Source: an uncultured Christensenella sp. (GTDB taxonomy: Bacteria; Bacillota; Clostridia; Christensenellales; Borkfalkiaceae). From it: a stretch of DNA of 64,000 bases. This document shows, piece by piece, positions 8,447 through 17,610 of this stretch; within the stretch, counting starts at the first letter, position 1; each line of letters starts with the position of its first letter. The stretch is from positions 124,001 through 188,000 of the forward strand of contig CAJTLT010000002.1 in NCBI GenBank assembly GCA_910577375.1. The letters run 5' to 3'. The translations under genes were made by a program, and so were the position numbers. The notes beneath the pieces are model-generated. The model was not told the DNA's origin and searched no databases. It worked only from the letters and a program-made list of their open reading frames with translations.

Positions 8447-8865
8447 AGTGCCGCCGCCCGAAAACCGTAAACCTTGTCCTTACCGCAAACGCCAAAACAA
8501 AAAGTTTTGCTCCGTCATATTTATTCTAACACAAAAAACAAATTAAAGTATAAAAATTTTGTAAAATCTGTGTAAAATTTAAAAATCCCGCGGCGCCCTC
8601 TCCCCCACCGCGGGATTTTCAATCTCTCCGCCACAAATCCCGCTTACCTCGCCGCCGTTTTCTTAAAACCGTAATATAACGCACACACTGTAATATTCTT
8701 TTCCCTTTCAATATTATATTATATATGGAAATTTCAAACGGCCGAAACAGCAATCAACAAAAAAACAAACGACATTTTACAAGTATTTTTTACATTAAAA
8801 ACAAAATTAAGCCGGCTTTTTGCACGTCAAAAAACGCTCTTTTAAATAAATCCGCGTTCAAACAG
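8447..8865. other. Divergent intergenic region between cls and the transglutaminase gene
   Basis: AT-rich and without a credible gene. It holds one strong hairpin (8582-8619) and, at its right end, the promoter and operator of the plus-strand gene. A 62-codon plus-strand frame at 8725 has a composition like random AT-rich DNA. Confidence 0.6.
8582..8619 (-). terminator. Orphan terminator-like hairpin upstream of cls
   Basis: A perfect 12-bp stem AAAATCCCGCGG/CCGCGGGATTTT with a 14-nt loop. On the minus strand it is followed by T-rich sequence. No annotated gene ends here. It could end a short transcript or attenuate the cls leader, whose start codon is 135 nt downstream. Confidence 0.6.
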
Positions 8866-8894
8866 TTGACAAAACCGATTATTTTATTTATAAG
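8866..8894 (+). promoter_or_regulatory. Promoter of the secreted transglutaminase gene
   Basis: A consensus TTGACA (8866-8871), 17-bp spacer and TATAAG (8889-8894). The transcription start would be near 8901, directly at the left arm of a palindrome. Confidence 0.75.
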
Positions 8895-8901
8895 TTTAAC
8901 G

Positions 8902-8922
8902 TATATTCCGTAACGGAATATA
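8902..8922 (+). promoter_or_regulatory. Palindromic operator at the transcription start
   Basis: A 21-bp odd palindrome: TATATTCCGT, one A, ACGGAATATA, with no mismatch. It sits at about +1 to +22 of the promoter above, where a bound dimeric repressor would block initiation. No regulator gene is adjacent, and I saw no second copy in the window. Confidence 0.65.
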
Positions 8923-8951
8923 ATAAAAAATAAACAGATTTTGGAGGTTTC

Positions 8952-11900
8952 ATGAAATCAACAACCAAAAAATTCACTCTTGCGGGATTGGGCGCGGTTT
9001 GTGCTCTTTCGCTTTCGCTCGGCGCCGGTATCCTTGCAAACAGCAACGGAGTCGCCAGAGCCGACAGCAGCAACGCTCCCGATGCAAGCACGTTTTTCGG
9101 CGATTATCTTCTTGATGCTAACAACAACGAATATACTCTCGCTAAAAAATTCTACGGCGTTTTCGAAAAGCTCAATAACGAGGGCGATTTCAAAGACGGT
9201 CTTGTAGATTATCCCGTAAACGATATCGTCAATTCAGACCAGCTCAGGGCTTGGGTGGAAAACGGCAACCTCGAAGTGCCCAGAGCGTTCAGCGCCGCGC
9301 GCGACGCGTTCCTCACAGACCACCCCGAAATATTCTATATAGACTTCTATAAAATGACGATAAGCGTCGCACGCAGCGGCGGCTCTTACGTCGGCTATAT
9401 CAACAGCGGAAGAGAAGCCAACCTCTACTACGACAACGGCTTCAACACCCCCGCGGCGGTTGAAGAAGCAATCGTAAAATACGATAAAAGAATAAACGAA
9501 ATTATAAAAGAAGTAAACGAGCTTGAAGCAGCCGATACTTACACCGCAAGAGACGCATATCTTGCCAAGGAAGTAAACCGCATTCTTGCCGAAGAAATCG
9601 AATACGATTACGTTGCTTATGACAATAAAGACGACCCCGACTACATCGCCGCGGCTTATATCAACACATCTTACGGCGGACTTGTAGAAGGCAAAGCAGT
9701 CTGCGGAGGCTATTCCACTTCCTACAAAGTAATAATGGATAAGTTGGGAATCCCCTGCATAACCGTAAACGGTTACTCCAACAGCAAAAACCAGAACGGC
9801 GGAAACTCGGAATCCAACGTTTACCATATGTGGAACTACGTCTGGCTTGAAGTTCCCGAAGCACAGCCCCAATCCAATACCCGTGCGACAGAAGATAAAA
9901 GCAACTGGTATTCCGTAGACGTAACGTGGGATTATTCTACGGCTAACAAATACAGATACGCTTTGCTTAACAAGTCCTCCGACGAGAACATTCACATCAA
10001 CGACGGCGTTATCTCCTCTTCGGGTTACAAACTCAGATACCCCGCGCTTTCAGAATTCAACTACGGCAGCACTGGCGAAACCGACGGTTTGCAATATTCC
10101 AGAGTTTACACCCCCAATTCCGACGGCGTAACCGATAAAGACGGCAATCCCGTAGTGATTAACTACTCTCAGGTAAGCTACAACGGCAAAAGCGCACAAA
10201 GACTTTTTGAAGAAGATAATCTTTATCTCGTTTGCCGCTACGCCAGCATGCAAAACGGAAATATTGAATGGACCAGATGGTTCTCTTTGGAAGAATTCAG
10301 GCAATACGCCGTTGTCGGTGTTGCAAATTACGAAAATCTGTATCAGGATAACGGCATCGAAACCCGTTTCTACGACAACACTTCCGTTTACTTTACCCAA
10401 TTTGCTATATTCGACTACGCTCCCGACGTTTGTTCGCTTCAGGGTGACGAAAACACAAAATTCTATTATTCAGACGAGCTTATAAACAATAACAGCTCCA
10501 TCGATATCGGCGAACCTATGGTTAACAATACCTACGGCACTTATACTCCTCCTCCCTACGTTCAAAGCTCCACTCCCAGCTATCAGGTTGAACATACTAT
10601 AAGCGACAGTATGCGCGCAGGCAACACGAACATTATGGCGGAAAGCAAAGCGTTTGAAATCACCGTAACGTATGCCGAAGAACTTCACATTCTCGACGAA
10701 TCCAAGCCCATCGGCGTACATTTCGTATCGGAACATCCCAACGCGCAGGAATACGCAAAATTTTATAAAATCAGCGACGAGTTAGACGCAAACGGCAACG
10801 AAATTTACGCGGAACTTATTCAAGCTCCTAAAAACTCTGCCGATTCCACGTTAGTATACAACACTATCAAATTCAAGTTTGCGCCAAGCCTTATGTACGA
10901 ACACAACAGTGAACACTACAACATTTATTTCACTAACGTCGGTTCGGCTAAGATAGTTGCAAAACGCATTAACGGCGAACTTATCGAAACAACTTCCGAT
11001 AAGCTTCCCAACCCCGCAAACTTCTCGTTCGGAAGAGTTGTTTTCGCCTGCCCCGCAGTATTTAACTACGACGGAAGACTTTGGATTGACTGCTGCGCGC
11101 AGCCTACCCTTGTAACCAATTCCGACCTTTCGGCAATGGACTTTAAGGATGAAGAAGGAAACAGCACTTTTTCCGAAAACGAAAGAAGCCAGATGATGCT
11201 CGTCGCGGAAAAAGCAAATACCGAAACGGTTAACACGATGCTCGACGAAATCCACGGCAGCAGCGATATCAACGTAGAAAAAGACGATATCAAAACCAGC
11301 CAGACTTACGATATTAAATTACAAATGTGCGGCAAATATCCCACTATTTCAAACGGCAGCTACGTTAAAATCGCGCTCGGCTTCCCCGAAGGCTACGGCC
11401 CCGAAGACGAAGGCGTTACGTTCAAACTGTTCCACCGCAAACACGACCCCAAAACAGACACGTATACTATCGAAGAAGTTCCCTGCGTTGTTACGCAGTT
11501 CGGTATCGTTGCAACCGTTACCAGCTTCTCCCCTTATATGGTAGCCGTGGTAGACGCCGATAAAGCAACCGACAAAACCGTTTACGCCAGCATAGAAGGC
11601 AAGGGCGGCACGCTCATCAAGGAAGACGGCAGAATCCGTTCTCTTAAAGATGGAGACAGCTACACCTATACGATTACCCCCAACGAAGGATATCAGGTTT
11701 ATTCGGTTAAATTAAACGGCAAAAACGTTACGGATAAAATCGTAAACGGCAAACTCACCGTTAACTATGACGAACTTGACGCAAACAACGAACTTGTTAT
11801 CCAGTATATCGCAAACGAAGCGGCGGCGCGTATACAGCAGAAGATAGACAGCAACGTTATCGACGAACATGTAGACGTTGAAAAGGTTGTCGTAGCGGTA

Positions 11901-12080
11901 AAAGACCAGCCCGTTTATCCCGATTCCGTACTTCCCGGCGTTCCCGGTTCAAGTTCGGGCAATCAGGCAGGCAGCGGCTTCGGCGCTACGGAAATCGCAA
12001 TCACGGTATCGTGCGTTGTAGTTGCGGCGGTAGCCGTTTCGGCAATAGTCGCAATCGTAATCCGCAAAAAGAAAAATTAA
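8952..12080 (+). CDS. Large secreted, membrane-anchored protein with transglutaminase-like domain
   Basis: 1042 residues. A signal peptide (LGAVCALSLSLGAGILA) is followed by a transglutaminase/protease-like core with Cys in GKAVCGGYSTSYKV (about 251), His in VYHMWNYVWLE (about 291) and Asp in SVDVTWDYS (about 323). Beta-rich repeats follow. The C-terminus has a membrane helix (ITVSCVVVAAVAVSAIVAIV) ending in RKKKN. Such proteins act on cell-surface peptides or polysaccharide-linked proteins; the substrate is unknown. The ribosome site TTGGAGG is 7 nt from the ATG. It is a single-gene unit with its own terminator. Confidence 0.85.
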   Translation: MKSTTKKFTLAGLGAVCALSLSLGAGILANSNGVARADSSNAPDASTFFGDYLLDANNNEYTLAKKFYGVFEKLNNEGDFKDGLVDYPVNDIVNSDQLRAWVENGNLEVPRAFSAARDAFLTDHPEIFYIDFYKMTISVARSGGSYVGYINSGREANLYYDNGFNTPAAVEEAIVKYDKRINEIIKEVNELEAADTYTARDAYLAKEVNRILAEEIEYDYVAYDNKDDPDYIAAAYINTSYGGLVEGKAVCGGYSTSYKVIMDKLGIPCITVNGYSNSKNQNGGNSESNVYHMWNYVWLEVPEAQPQSNTRATEDKSNWYSVDVTWDYSTANKYRYALLNKSSDENIHINDGVISSSGYKLRYPALSEFNYGSTGETDGLQYSRVYTPNSDGVTDKDGNPVVINYSQVSYNGKSAQRLFEEDNLYLVCRYASMQNGNIEWTRWFSLEEFRQYAVVGVANYENLYQDNGIETRFYDNTSVYFTQFAIFDYAPDVCSLQGDENTKFYYSDELINNNSSIDIGEPMVNNTYGTYTPPPYVQSSTPSYQVEHTISDSMRAGNTNIMAESKAFEITVTYAEELHILDESKPIGVHFVSEHPNAQEYAKFYKISDELDANGNEIYAELIQAPKNSADSTLVYNTIKFKFAPSLMYEHNSEHYNIYFTNVGSAKIVAKRINGELIETTSDKLPNPANFSFGRVVFACPAVFNYDGRLWIDCCAQPTLVTNSDLSAMDFKDEEGNSTFSENERSQMMLVAEKANTETVNTMLDEIHGSSDINVEKDDIKTSQTYDIKLQMCGKYPTISNGSYVKIALGFPEGYGPEDEGVTFKLFHRKHDPKTDTYTIEEVPCVVTQFGIVATVTSFSPYMVAVVDADKATDKTVYASIEGKGGTLIKEDGRIRSLKDGDSYTYTITPNEGYQVYSVKLNGKNVTDKIVNGKLTVNYDELDANNELVIQYIANEAAARIQQKIDSNVIDEHVDVEKVVVAVKDQPVYPDSVLPGVPGSSSGNQAGSGFGATEIAITVSCVVVAAVAVSAIVAIVIRKKKN

Positions 12081-12118
12081 TAAAACACGATTTGCACGGC
12101 TATAACCGTCCATATCAA

Positions 12119-12160
12119 AAACAGGAGAAACCTTTTCGGTTTCTCCTGTTTCTTTTCTTT
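12119..12160 (+). terminator. Terminator of the transglutaminase gene
   Basis: A 14-bp stem AAACAGGAGAAACC/GGTTTCTCCTGTTT with a TTTTC loop and T-rich tail. It ends 18 nt before the convergent defence gene stop. Confidence 0.88.
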
Positions 12161-12177
12161 ATTTACCTTTTAAATTT

Positions 12178-14004
12178 CTAATCTTCTTCACTATCAATCA
12201 CCTCTATTGCCTCTTTACTTTTAGCAATTCCAAACCGACCGATATCACACCATGTTTTTTTTGCAAACCCAATAATTTTTTCTCGCCTTTTTTCTATGCT
12301 TAAAATTGTCCATTTTTCATCCTTTTCAAGATAATCCTGCAACTCATTTTGACACTTATAAGGAGCCCTTACGAAATATTTACTTATTTTTATTAAAACA
12401 TCGTTATTCCCTTTGCTGGAATTTGCTGATTGAGGGTCAATTGTTAAATTACCGATACTATGTAAATAATCTTTATCGAATTTACTTGCTTGACCAACTT
12501 GAATTTTAAGATTTTTTGTTACTATCCTTGATTTTTCATTATTATTCCTCTGTGCTACAATGTGTTCAATTGACATTTTTAATTTTTTATTTACTTTTTC
12601 CGTTAAATCGGAGTAAGGCATAGGTGGAGAAACCGGTTGTTCATTTGCTCTTAACCAGTTTTCATACTTCCAGAACAAATAATTTTTCTCAAATGATTTA
12701 TATTCATTAAAAAAGTTTTTATCATTCAATTTATCAATAAATTTATCATCGTTATCTATTTCTTTTATTAAAGCTATAATCTGAGAACATAATTTATCAA
12801 AATCCCCGTTAAAATCTCTTGCTAAGTTATACCAGGTTGTTTGCGCCTTGTTTGACAGATATTTCAATATAACATAAACTCTAAAACTAAATATTTCGCA
12901 CAAACGGCAAATCGTTGAAAAATTTTTCTTATCGGATGTACTATCATACTTATAACTTTTTATTAAAAGAGGATAAAAATTTGCAACATTTCCAATTGCC
13001 AATACTTCTTTTAACTCGTTACATGGATTTTTCATCATAACCTTTAAAGTTTCAAAAGCTGATTGTATTTGCAATGAATATTTTTCTATGTAATCGTAAA
13101 GTCCTTTCTTATCCCCTTTTTTAATATAGTTGTCTATAATATCTTTCATTACTTCCATATAATGTTGATATTCTTTCTTGTATTTTTGAGAAAATCCCCA
13201 TCTTGAATATGCAATAAAAGAATATTGCAAAATTGCATTTTCATCAGGAAAATGTTCCTCTATTTCTTCATAATCTCTATAAATTTGATTAAACCGGTTT
13301 TGCAATGCATTTATAATTTGATTAGTATTGTCAGTTAAAACACAGGCTTTATACATTAAAAAGCTTTTGGTTTTTTCTAAGTTAGTTAAAGGTTTTCCTC
13401 TATCGTTAGTAGTTTCAAAAATCATTGCGGATTCTACTTGTGAATTTATTAAATATACTAAAATATTCGTACCATAAATTTTATGGATAAATTCGTCAAT
13501 TTGAGTATTATCACATTTACTTAGCCAATCGCTAAGCTTTATTTTTGCATTTAACAGCTTCTTTTGTGACGGAGTATTTATCGTCTGAACATTTTCATTT
13601 CCTAAAACTTTAGTTATAAAAAAATCATTATCATCAGATTGTAAACTTAAAATATAAAATCCTTCGTCATCTTTTACAAAATTTTCATAAAGCTTATCAC
13701 ATTGCTTTTCTTTATATCCAAGCTCACGCATTCTTTTAATCATACACGAAATAAAAATAATTAATGTCGTAACCCTTTGTTGTCCGTCCACTATTTCAAA
13801 AAATTCTTTTTCCGCTTTTCTGTCTCTATCAAATAATAAAACTGTCCCATAGTAATAATTATTGGAACTATATTGAGTATTAAAATCATCAAAAAAATCA
13901 AGTAACTGTTTATCTCCCCATGAATATCCCCTTTGATATGTAGGAATGCTAAAATATTTGTTCCCGCTGAATATTTCACTGATTGATTTTCTTCCGTTAT
14001 CCAT
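12178..14004 (-). CDS. GmrSD-like type IV restriction protein (DUF262 + DUF1524 HNH)
   Basis: 608 residues. The N-terminal DUF262 (GmrS-like) has SIPTYQRGYSWGDKQL and the NTPase-like motif EIVDGQQRVTTLI near residue 75. The C-terminal DUF1524 HNH-type nuclease has MSIEHIVAQRNNN near residue 480 and LHSIGNLTIDPQSANSSKGN. GmrSD enzymes cleave glucosylated or otherwise modified phage DNA. The gene is far more AT-rich than its neighbours and sits alone between two terminators, as expected for an acquired defence gene. GGAG lies 7 nt upstream of the ATG. Confidence 0.88.
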   Translation of the reverse strand: MDNGRKSISEIFSGNKYFSIPTYQRGYSWGDKQLLDFFDDFNTQYSSNNYYYGTVLLFDRDRKAEKEFFEIVDGQQRVTTLIIFISCMIKRMRELGYKEKQCDKLYENFVKDDEGFYILSLQSDDNDFFITKVLGNENVQTINTPSQKKLLNAKIKLSDWLSKCDNTQIDEFIHKIYGTNILVYLINSQVESAMIFETTNDRGKPLTNLEKTKSFLMYKACVLTDNTNQIINALQNRFNQIYRDYEEIEEHFPDENAILQYSFIAYSRWGFSQKYKKEYQHYMEVMKDIIDNYIKKGDKKGLYDYIEKYSLQIQSAFETLKVMMKNPCNELKEVLAIGNVANFYPLLIKSYKYDSTSDKKNFSTICRLCEIFSFRVYVILKYLSNKAQTTWYNLARDFNGDFDKLCSQIIALIKEIDNDDKFIDKLNDKNFFNEYKSFEKNYLFWKYENWLRANEQPVSPPMPYSDLTEKVNKKLKMSIEHIVAQRNNNEKSRIVTKNLKIQVGQASKFDKDYLHSIGNLTIDPQSANSSKGNNDVLIKISKYFVRAPYKCQNELQDYLEKDEKWTILSIEKRREKIIGFAKKTWCDIGRFGIAKSKEAIEVIDSEED

Positions 14005-14159
14005 TATTAAACTCCATTTTTTTAATAAATTATAACCTAACCGCTATGATAAATCAACCCTCAGTTTTGTCTAAAATAACAAGTTTAACTATTTATTATA
14101 ACAAAAAATTAAATTGATTTTTCAAAACAAAATGCTTTTTATCTTTGTTAAATCTATTT

Positions 14160-14196
14160 AAAAAAATAGAGCGTATTCTTATTCGGAATACGCTCT
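14160..14196 (-). terminator. ppdK terminator
   Basis: An 11-bp stem AGAGCGTATTC/GAATACGCTCT (14168-14178 with 14186-14196), then T-rich sequence on the minus strand. It lies 55 nt after the ppdK stop. Confidence 0.85.
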
Positions 14197-14250
14197 AAAA
14201 CATTTTATATAGTGACTAGAACCTAATAAAATACTAATCAGCCGCTTTTA

Positions 14251-16896
14251 TTACTTTCTGGGGTTCTTAATATTCGCCTGTGCCGCCGCAAGACGTGCGA
14301 TAGGCACACGGTAAGGCGAGCAGGAAACGTAATTCAAACCAATCTTATGGCAGAACTCGATAGAAGAAGGGTCTCCGCCGTGTTCGCCGCAGATACCAAC
14401 GTGCAACTTATTGTTGCCGGTTTTGCCAAGCTTAACGGCAGTATCCATAAGCTTACCTACGCCAACCGTATCAAGGCGTGCAAACGGGTCGCTCTCATAA
14501 ATCTTGTTAGCATAGTAAGAAGGCAGGAACTTGCCCGCGTCGTCACGCGAGAAGCCGAACGTCATCTGCGTCAAATCGTTTGTACCGAAGCAGAAGAAAT
14601 CAGCCTCTTTCGCAATTTCGTCGGCAGTAAGCGCCGCACGGGGGATTTCAATCATCGTGCCGACTTCGTATTTAAGCTTAGCGCCGGCAGCCTTGATAAC
14701 TTCGTCCGCGGTCTTAACAACAACGTCTTTAACGTATTTAAGCTCTTTCACTTCGCCCGTAAGGGGAATCATTATTTCGGGCACAACCTGCCAGCCCTTG
14801 TGTCTGTTCTGAACAGCGATAGCCGCCTTGATAACCGCTTTCGTCTGCATAACCGCGATTTCGGGATAAGTTACGCAAAGTCTGCATCCGCGGTGACCCA
14901 TCATGGGGTTGAATTCGTGCAAATCGCTGATAATCTGTTTAATCTGAGCAACGCTCTTGCCCTGAGTTTTCGCAAGCGCCGCAATGTCCTCTTCGTCCGT
15001 AGGAACAAACTCGTGAAGAGGGGGGTCAAGGAAACGAATAGTAACGGGCTGACCTTCCAAAGCTTCCATAAGTCCTTCGAAGTCCGCCTGCTGCATAGGC
15101 TCGATTTTAGCCAAAGCCGCCTCTCTCTCTTCAACCGTGTCGGAACAAATCATTTCTCTGAACGCGCCGATTCTTGTGGGGTCAAAGAACATATGCTCGG
15201 TACGGCAAAGGCCGATACCCTGAGCGCCGAACGCCGCAGCCTGTTTTGCGTCTTTGGGGGTGTCCGCATTCGTTCTTACGCCCAAAGCCTTGTATTTGTC
15301 CGCCAAATCCATAATTCTGCCAAAGTATCCGGAGTTGGGGTCTGCGGGTACGGTGGGGATTAAGCAGTCGTATATATTTCCGGTCGAACCGTCAAGGGAA
15401 AGTCCGTCGCCTTCCTTGAACACTTTGCCCGCAAGCGTGAACTGTTTGTTCTCTTCGTCCATCTTGATGTCGCCGCAGCCGGATACGCAGCAAGTTCCCA
15501 TACCGCGCGCAACAACCGCCGCGTGGGAGGTCTGTCCGCCGCGAACCGTCAAAATACCCTGCGCGTACTTCATACCCTCGATATCTTCGGGGGAAGTTTC
15601 CAAACGTACAAGAACAACCTTCTTGCCCTTCTTTCCTTCGATAACCGCGTCCTCCGCCGTGAACACGATAGAACCCGCAGCCGCGCCGGGAGAAGCCGCA
15701 ATACCCTTTCCTACAACGTTCTTTTTATCAGCCTCTTTCAAAGCCTTCGTATCGAACTGAGGGTGCAAAAGCATATCCAAAGATTTAGCGTCAATCTGCA
15801 TGAGCGCCTGCTCTTCGGTAATCATTTTCTCGTCTATTAAATCGCACGCGATTTTTATAGCCGCAGCCGCCGTACGCTTGCCGTTACGCGTCTGCAACAT
15901 ATAAAGCTTTTTGTCCTCGATAGTGAATTCCATATCCTGCATATCGCGGTAATGGTCTTCGAGCGTAGCGCAAACCTTCTGGAACTGCGCATAAGCCTCG
16001 GGGAACACGTCCTTCATCTGGTCGATAGGCATGGGAGTACGAACGCCCGCAACAACGTCTTCGCCCTGTGCGTTTACAAGGAATTCGCCCATAAGTCCCT
16101 TTTCGCCCGTAGCGGGATTACGCGTGAACGCAACGCCCGTACCGGAAGTGTTGCCAAGGTTACCGAAAGCCATCATCTGCACGTTAACCGCGGTACCCCA
16201 GCTGTAAGGGATGTCGTGGTCCATACGGTAAATGTTCGCGCGGGGGTTGTCCCAGGAACGGAACACCGCTTTAACCGCCTCGAAGAGCTGTTCTTTCGGG
16301 TCGTCGGGGAAGTTCTTTCCAAGCTGCTTCTTGTATTCAGCCTTGAACTGATAAGCAAGCTCTTTCAAATCCTCCGCGGTAAGGTCAACGTCGTATTCGA
16401 TTCCCTTCTTTTCCTTCATCTCGTCGATGAGCTTTTCAAAATATTTCTTGCCGACTTCCATAACGACGTCGGAGAACATCTGGATAAATCTTCTGTAGCA
16501 GTCCCACGCCCAACGGGGATTGCCCGATTTCGCGGCTATGGTGTTAACGACTTCTTCGTTCAAGCCAAGGTTGAGAATCGTGTCCATCATTCCGGGCATG
16601 GAAGCTCTCGCGCCCGAACGCACCGAAACAAGCAAAGGGTTTACTTTGTCGCCGAACTTCTTGCCGCAAACCTTTTCCATCTTGTCGATGTAAGTCATTA
16701 TTTCCTTCTGAATGTCGGGGTTGATTTTGCGTCCGTCCTCATAATACTGGGTGCAAGCCTCCGTGGAAATGGTAAATCCCTGAGGTACGGGCAGACCGAT
16801 TTTGGTCATTTCCGCAAGGTTCGCGCCCTTGCCTCCCAACAGTTCGCGCATGCTTGCGTCTCCCTCCGTAAAGAGATAGCAATACTTCTTTGCCAT
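14251..16896 (-). CDS. ppdK: Pyruvate, phosphate dikinase
   Basis: 881 residues, full length. It interconverts pyruvate + ATP + Pi with PEP + AMP + PPi, linking glycolysis and gluconeogenesis in anaerobes. The ATP-grasp domain is N-terminal (GGKGANLAEMTKIGLPVP, SVRSGARASMPGMMDT). The phospho-histidine loop is GGQTSHAAVVARGMG and the PEP/pyruvate TIM barrel ends with GICGEHGGDPSSIEF, holding the catalytic Cys. The ATG at 16896 is preferred over one at 16911 because GGAGGAA sits 6 nt upstream. Low GC-skew and tidy codon use suggest high expression. It is monocistronic. Confidence 0.98.
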   Translation of the reverse strand: MAKKYCYLFTEGDASMRELLGGKGANLAEMTKIGLPVPQGFTISTEACTQYYEDGRKINPDIQKEIMTYIDKMEKVCGKKFGDKVNPLLVSVRSGARASMPGMMDTILNLGLNEEVVNTIAAKSGNPRWAWDCYRRFIQMFSDVVMEVGKKYFEKLIDEMKEKKGIEYDVDLTAEDLKELAYQFKAEYKKQLGKNFPDDPKEQLFEAVKAVFRSWDNPRANIYRMDHDIPYSWGTAVNVQMMAFGNLGNTSGTGVAFTRNPATGEKGLMGEFLVNAQGEDVVAGVRTPMPIDQMKDVFPEAYAQFQKVCATLEDHYRDMQDMEFTIEDKKLYMLQTRNGKRTAAAAIKIACDLIDEKMITEEQALMQIDAKSLDMLLHPQFDTKALKEADKKNVVGKGIAASPGAAAGSIVFTAEDAVIEGKKGKKVVLVRLETSPEDIEGMKYAQGILTVRGGQTSHAAVVARGMGTCCVSGCGDIKMDEENKQFTLAGKVFKEGDGLSLDGSTGNIYDCLIPTVPADPNSGYFGRIMDLADKYKALGVRTNADTPKDAKQAAAFGAQGIGLCRTEHMFFDPTRIGAFREMICSDTVEEREAALAKIEPMQQADFEGLMEALEGQPVTIRFLDPPLHEFVPTDEEDIAALAKTQGKSVAQIKQIISDLHEFNPMMGHRGCRLCVTYPEIAVMQTKAVIKAAIAVQNRHKGWQVVPEIMIPLTGEVKELKYVKDVVVKTADEVIKAAGAKLKYEVGTMIEIPRAALTADEIAKEADFFCFGTNDLTQMTFGFSRDDAGKFLPSYYANKIYESDPFARLDTVGVGKLMDTAVKLGKTGNNKLHVGICGEHGGDPSSIEFCHKIGLNYVSCSPYRVPIARLAAAQANIKNPRK

Positions 16897-16934
16897 AAAA
16901 AATTCCTCCAATGATGTTTTTGTTTTATTAACTT

Positions 16935-17240
16935 TTATATTTTAATATAAAAATATCGATTAATCAAGTGTTTAAGCAAATTTTTCCAAAAAATGGCGCA
17001 ATCTGCAACCGCCGCAGTAAATTCAAATCGATAATTTTCGATAAGCCCCAAAAAATACTCGGCAGGCGCTTCAAACGCCGTAACCATAGCCCGCAGATTA
17101 TCATAATCGGGTTTTGCTTTCCCCCTCTCCCAATCGTTAACCGAATCGGGCTTTGCGCCGAGCTTTCTTGCAAAATCGCTTTGCGATAATCCGTTTTCCT
17201 TTAAAAAATCCGTAAGTATGTCTTTAAACTCTCTTTCCAT
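16935..17240 (-). CDS. Small XRE-family DNA-binding protein
   Basis: 101 residues from the chosen ATG. The helix-turn-helix is LTDFLKENGLSQSDFARKLG to SVNDWERGKAKPDYDNLRAM, a Cro/C1 fold at residues 5-65, and it is followed by APAEYFLGLIEN. A hydrophobic tail (FWKNLLKHLINRYFYIKI) ends it. The frame is open to 17345, but the extra 35 residues do not resemble the family, so the internal ATG at 17240 is taken. Neither start has a clear ribosome site. The target is unknown; ppdK lies immediately downstream. Confidence 0.65.
   Translation of the reverse strand: MEREFKDILTDFLKENGLSQSDFARKLGAKPDSVNDWERGKAKPDYDNLRAMVTAFEAPAEYFLGLIENYRFEFTAAVADCAIFWKNLLKHLINRYFYIKI
16939..16967 (-). promoter_or_regulatory. 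Candidate ppdK promoter
   Basis: TTGATT (16967-16962), 17-bp spacer, TAAAAT (16944-16939) on the minus strand, about 43 nt before the ATG. It overlaps the 3' end of the upstream XRE gene. Confidence 0.5.
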
Positions 17241-17394
17241 ATATTTAAGATACGGAAAATTCGGTAACAATAAAGCGTTTGCGGAATTTTCCGCAAACCG
17301 CTCGGCTTTCTGAAAACCCCGCAATATATCCGCAATAAACAACACACATAAACCGCAACCGTATTCAATAATCCGAAATCACGTTGTTTTAACG

Positions 17395-17487
17395 GTTTTA
17401 CAACTTAAAAAACCCCGCGCATACTGTTTTACAACTTAAAAAGCCCAGCACCTACTGTTTTATAGTCTAAAAACCCCGCACGTTAAC
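17395..17487. repeat. Three 31-bp imperfect tandem repeats
   Basis: Units at 17395-17425, 17426-17456 and 17457-17487 each begin GTTTTA and contain CTTAAAAA or CTAAAAA followed by CCC and GC. They form an uninterrupted tandem array in the intergenic region between the XRE and YdeI-like genes. The rest of that gap (17346-17610) shows a small hairpin (CTTCGC-TT-GCGAAG) and AT repeats, with no gene. Confidence 0.75.
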
Positions 17488-17610
17488 GGTATCTGTTATA
17501 GGGATTTCCTTGCGGGCAAAAAAATAGCGCACTTTCTTCGCTTGCGAAGTACAATGCACTATACTTTACTATACTTTATTAAAGTTTATAAAGTTAAATT
17601 GAAATTTATC

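Noticed and set aside
14347..15363. 338-codon plus-strand frame within ppdK
   Set aside because: Antisense shadow of a complete pyruvate phosphate dikinase gene.
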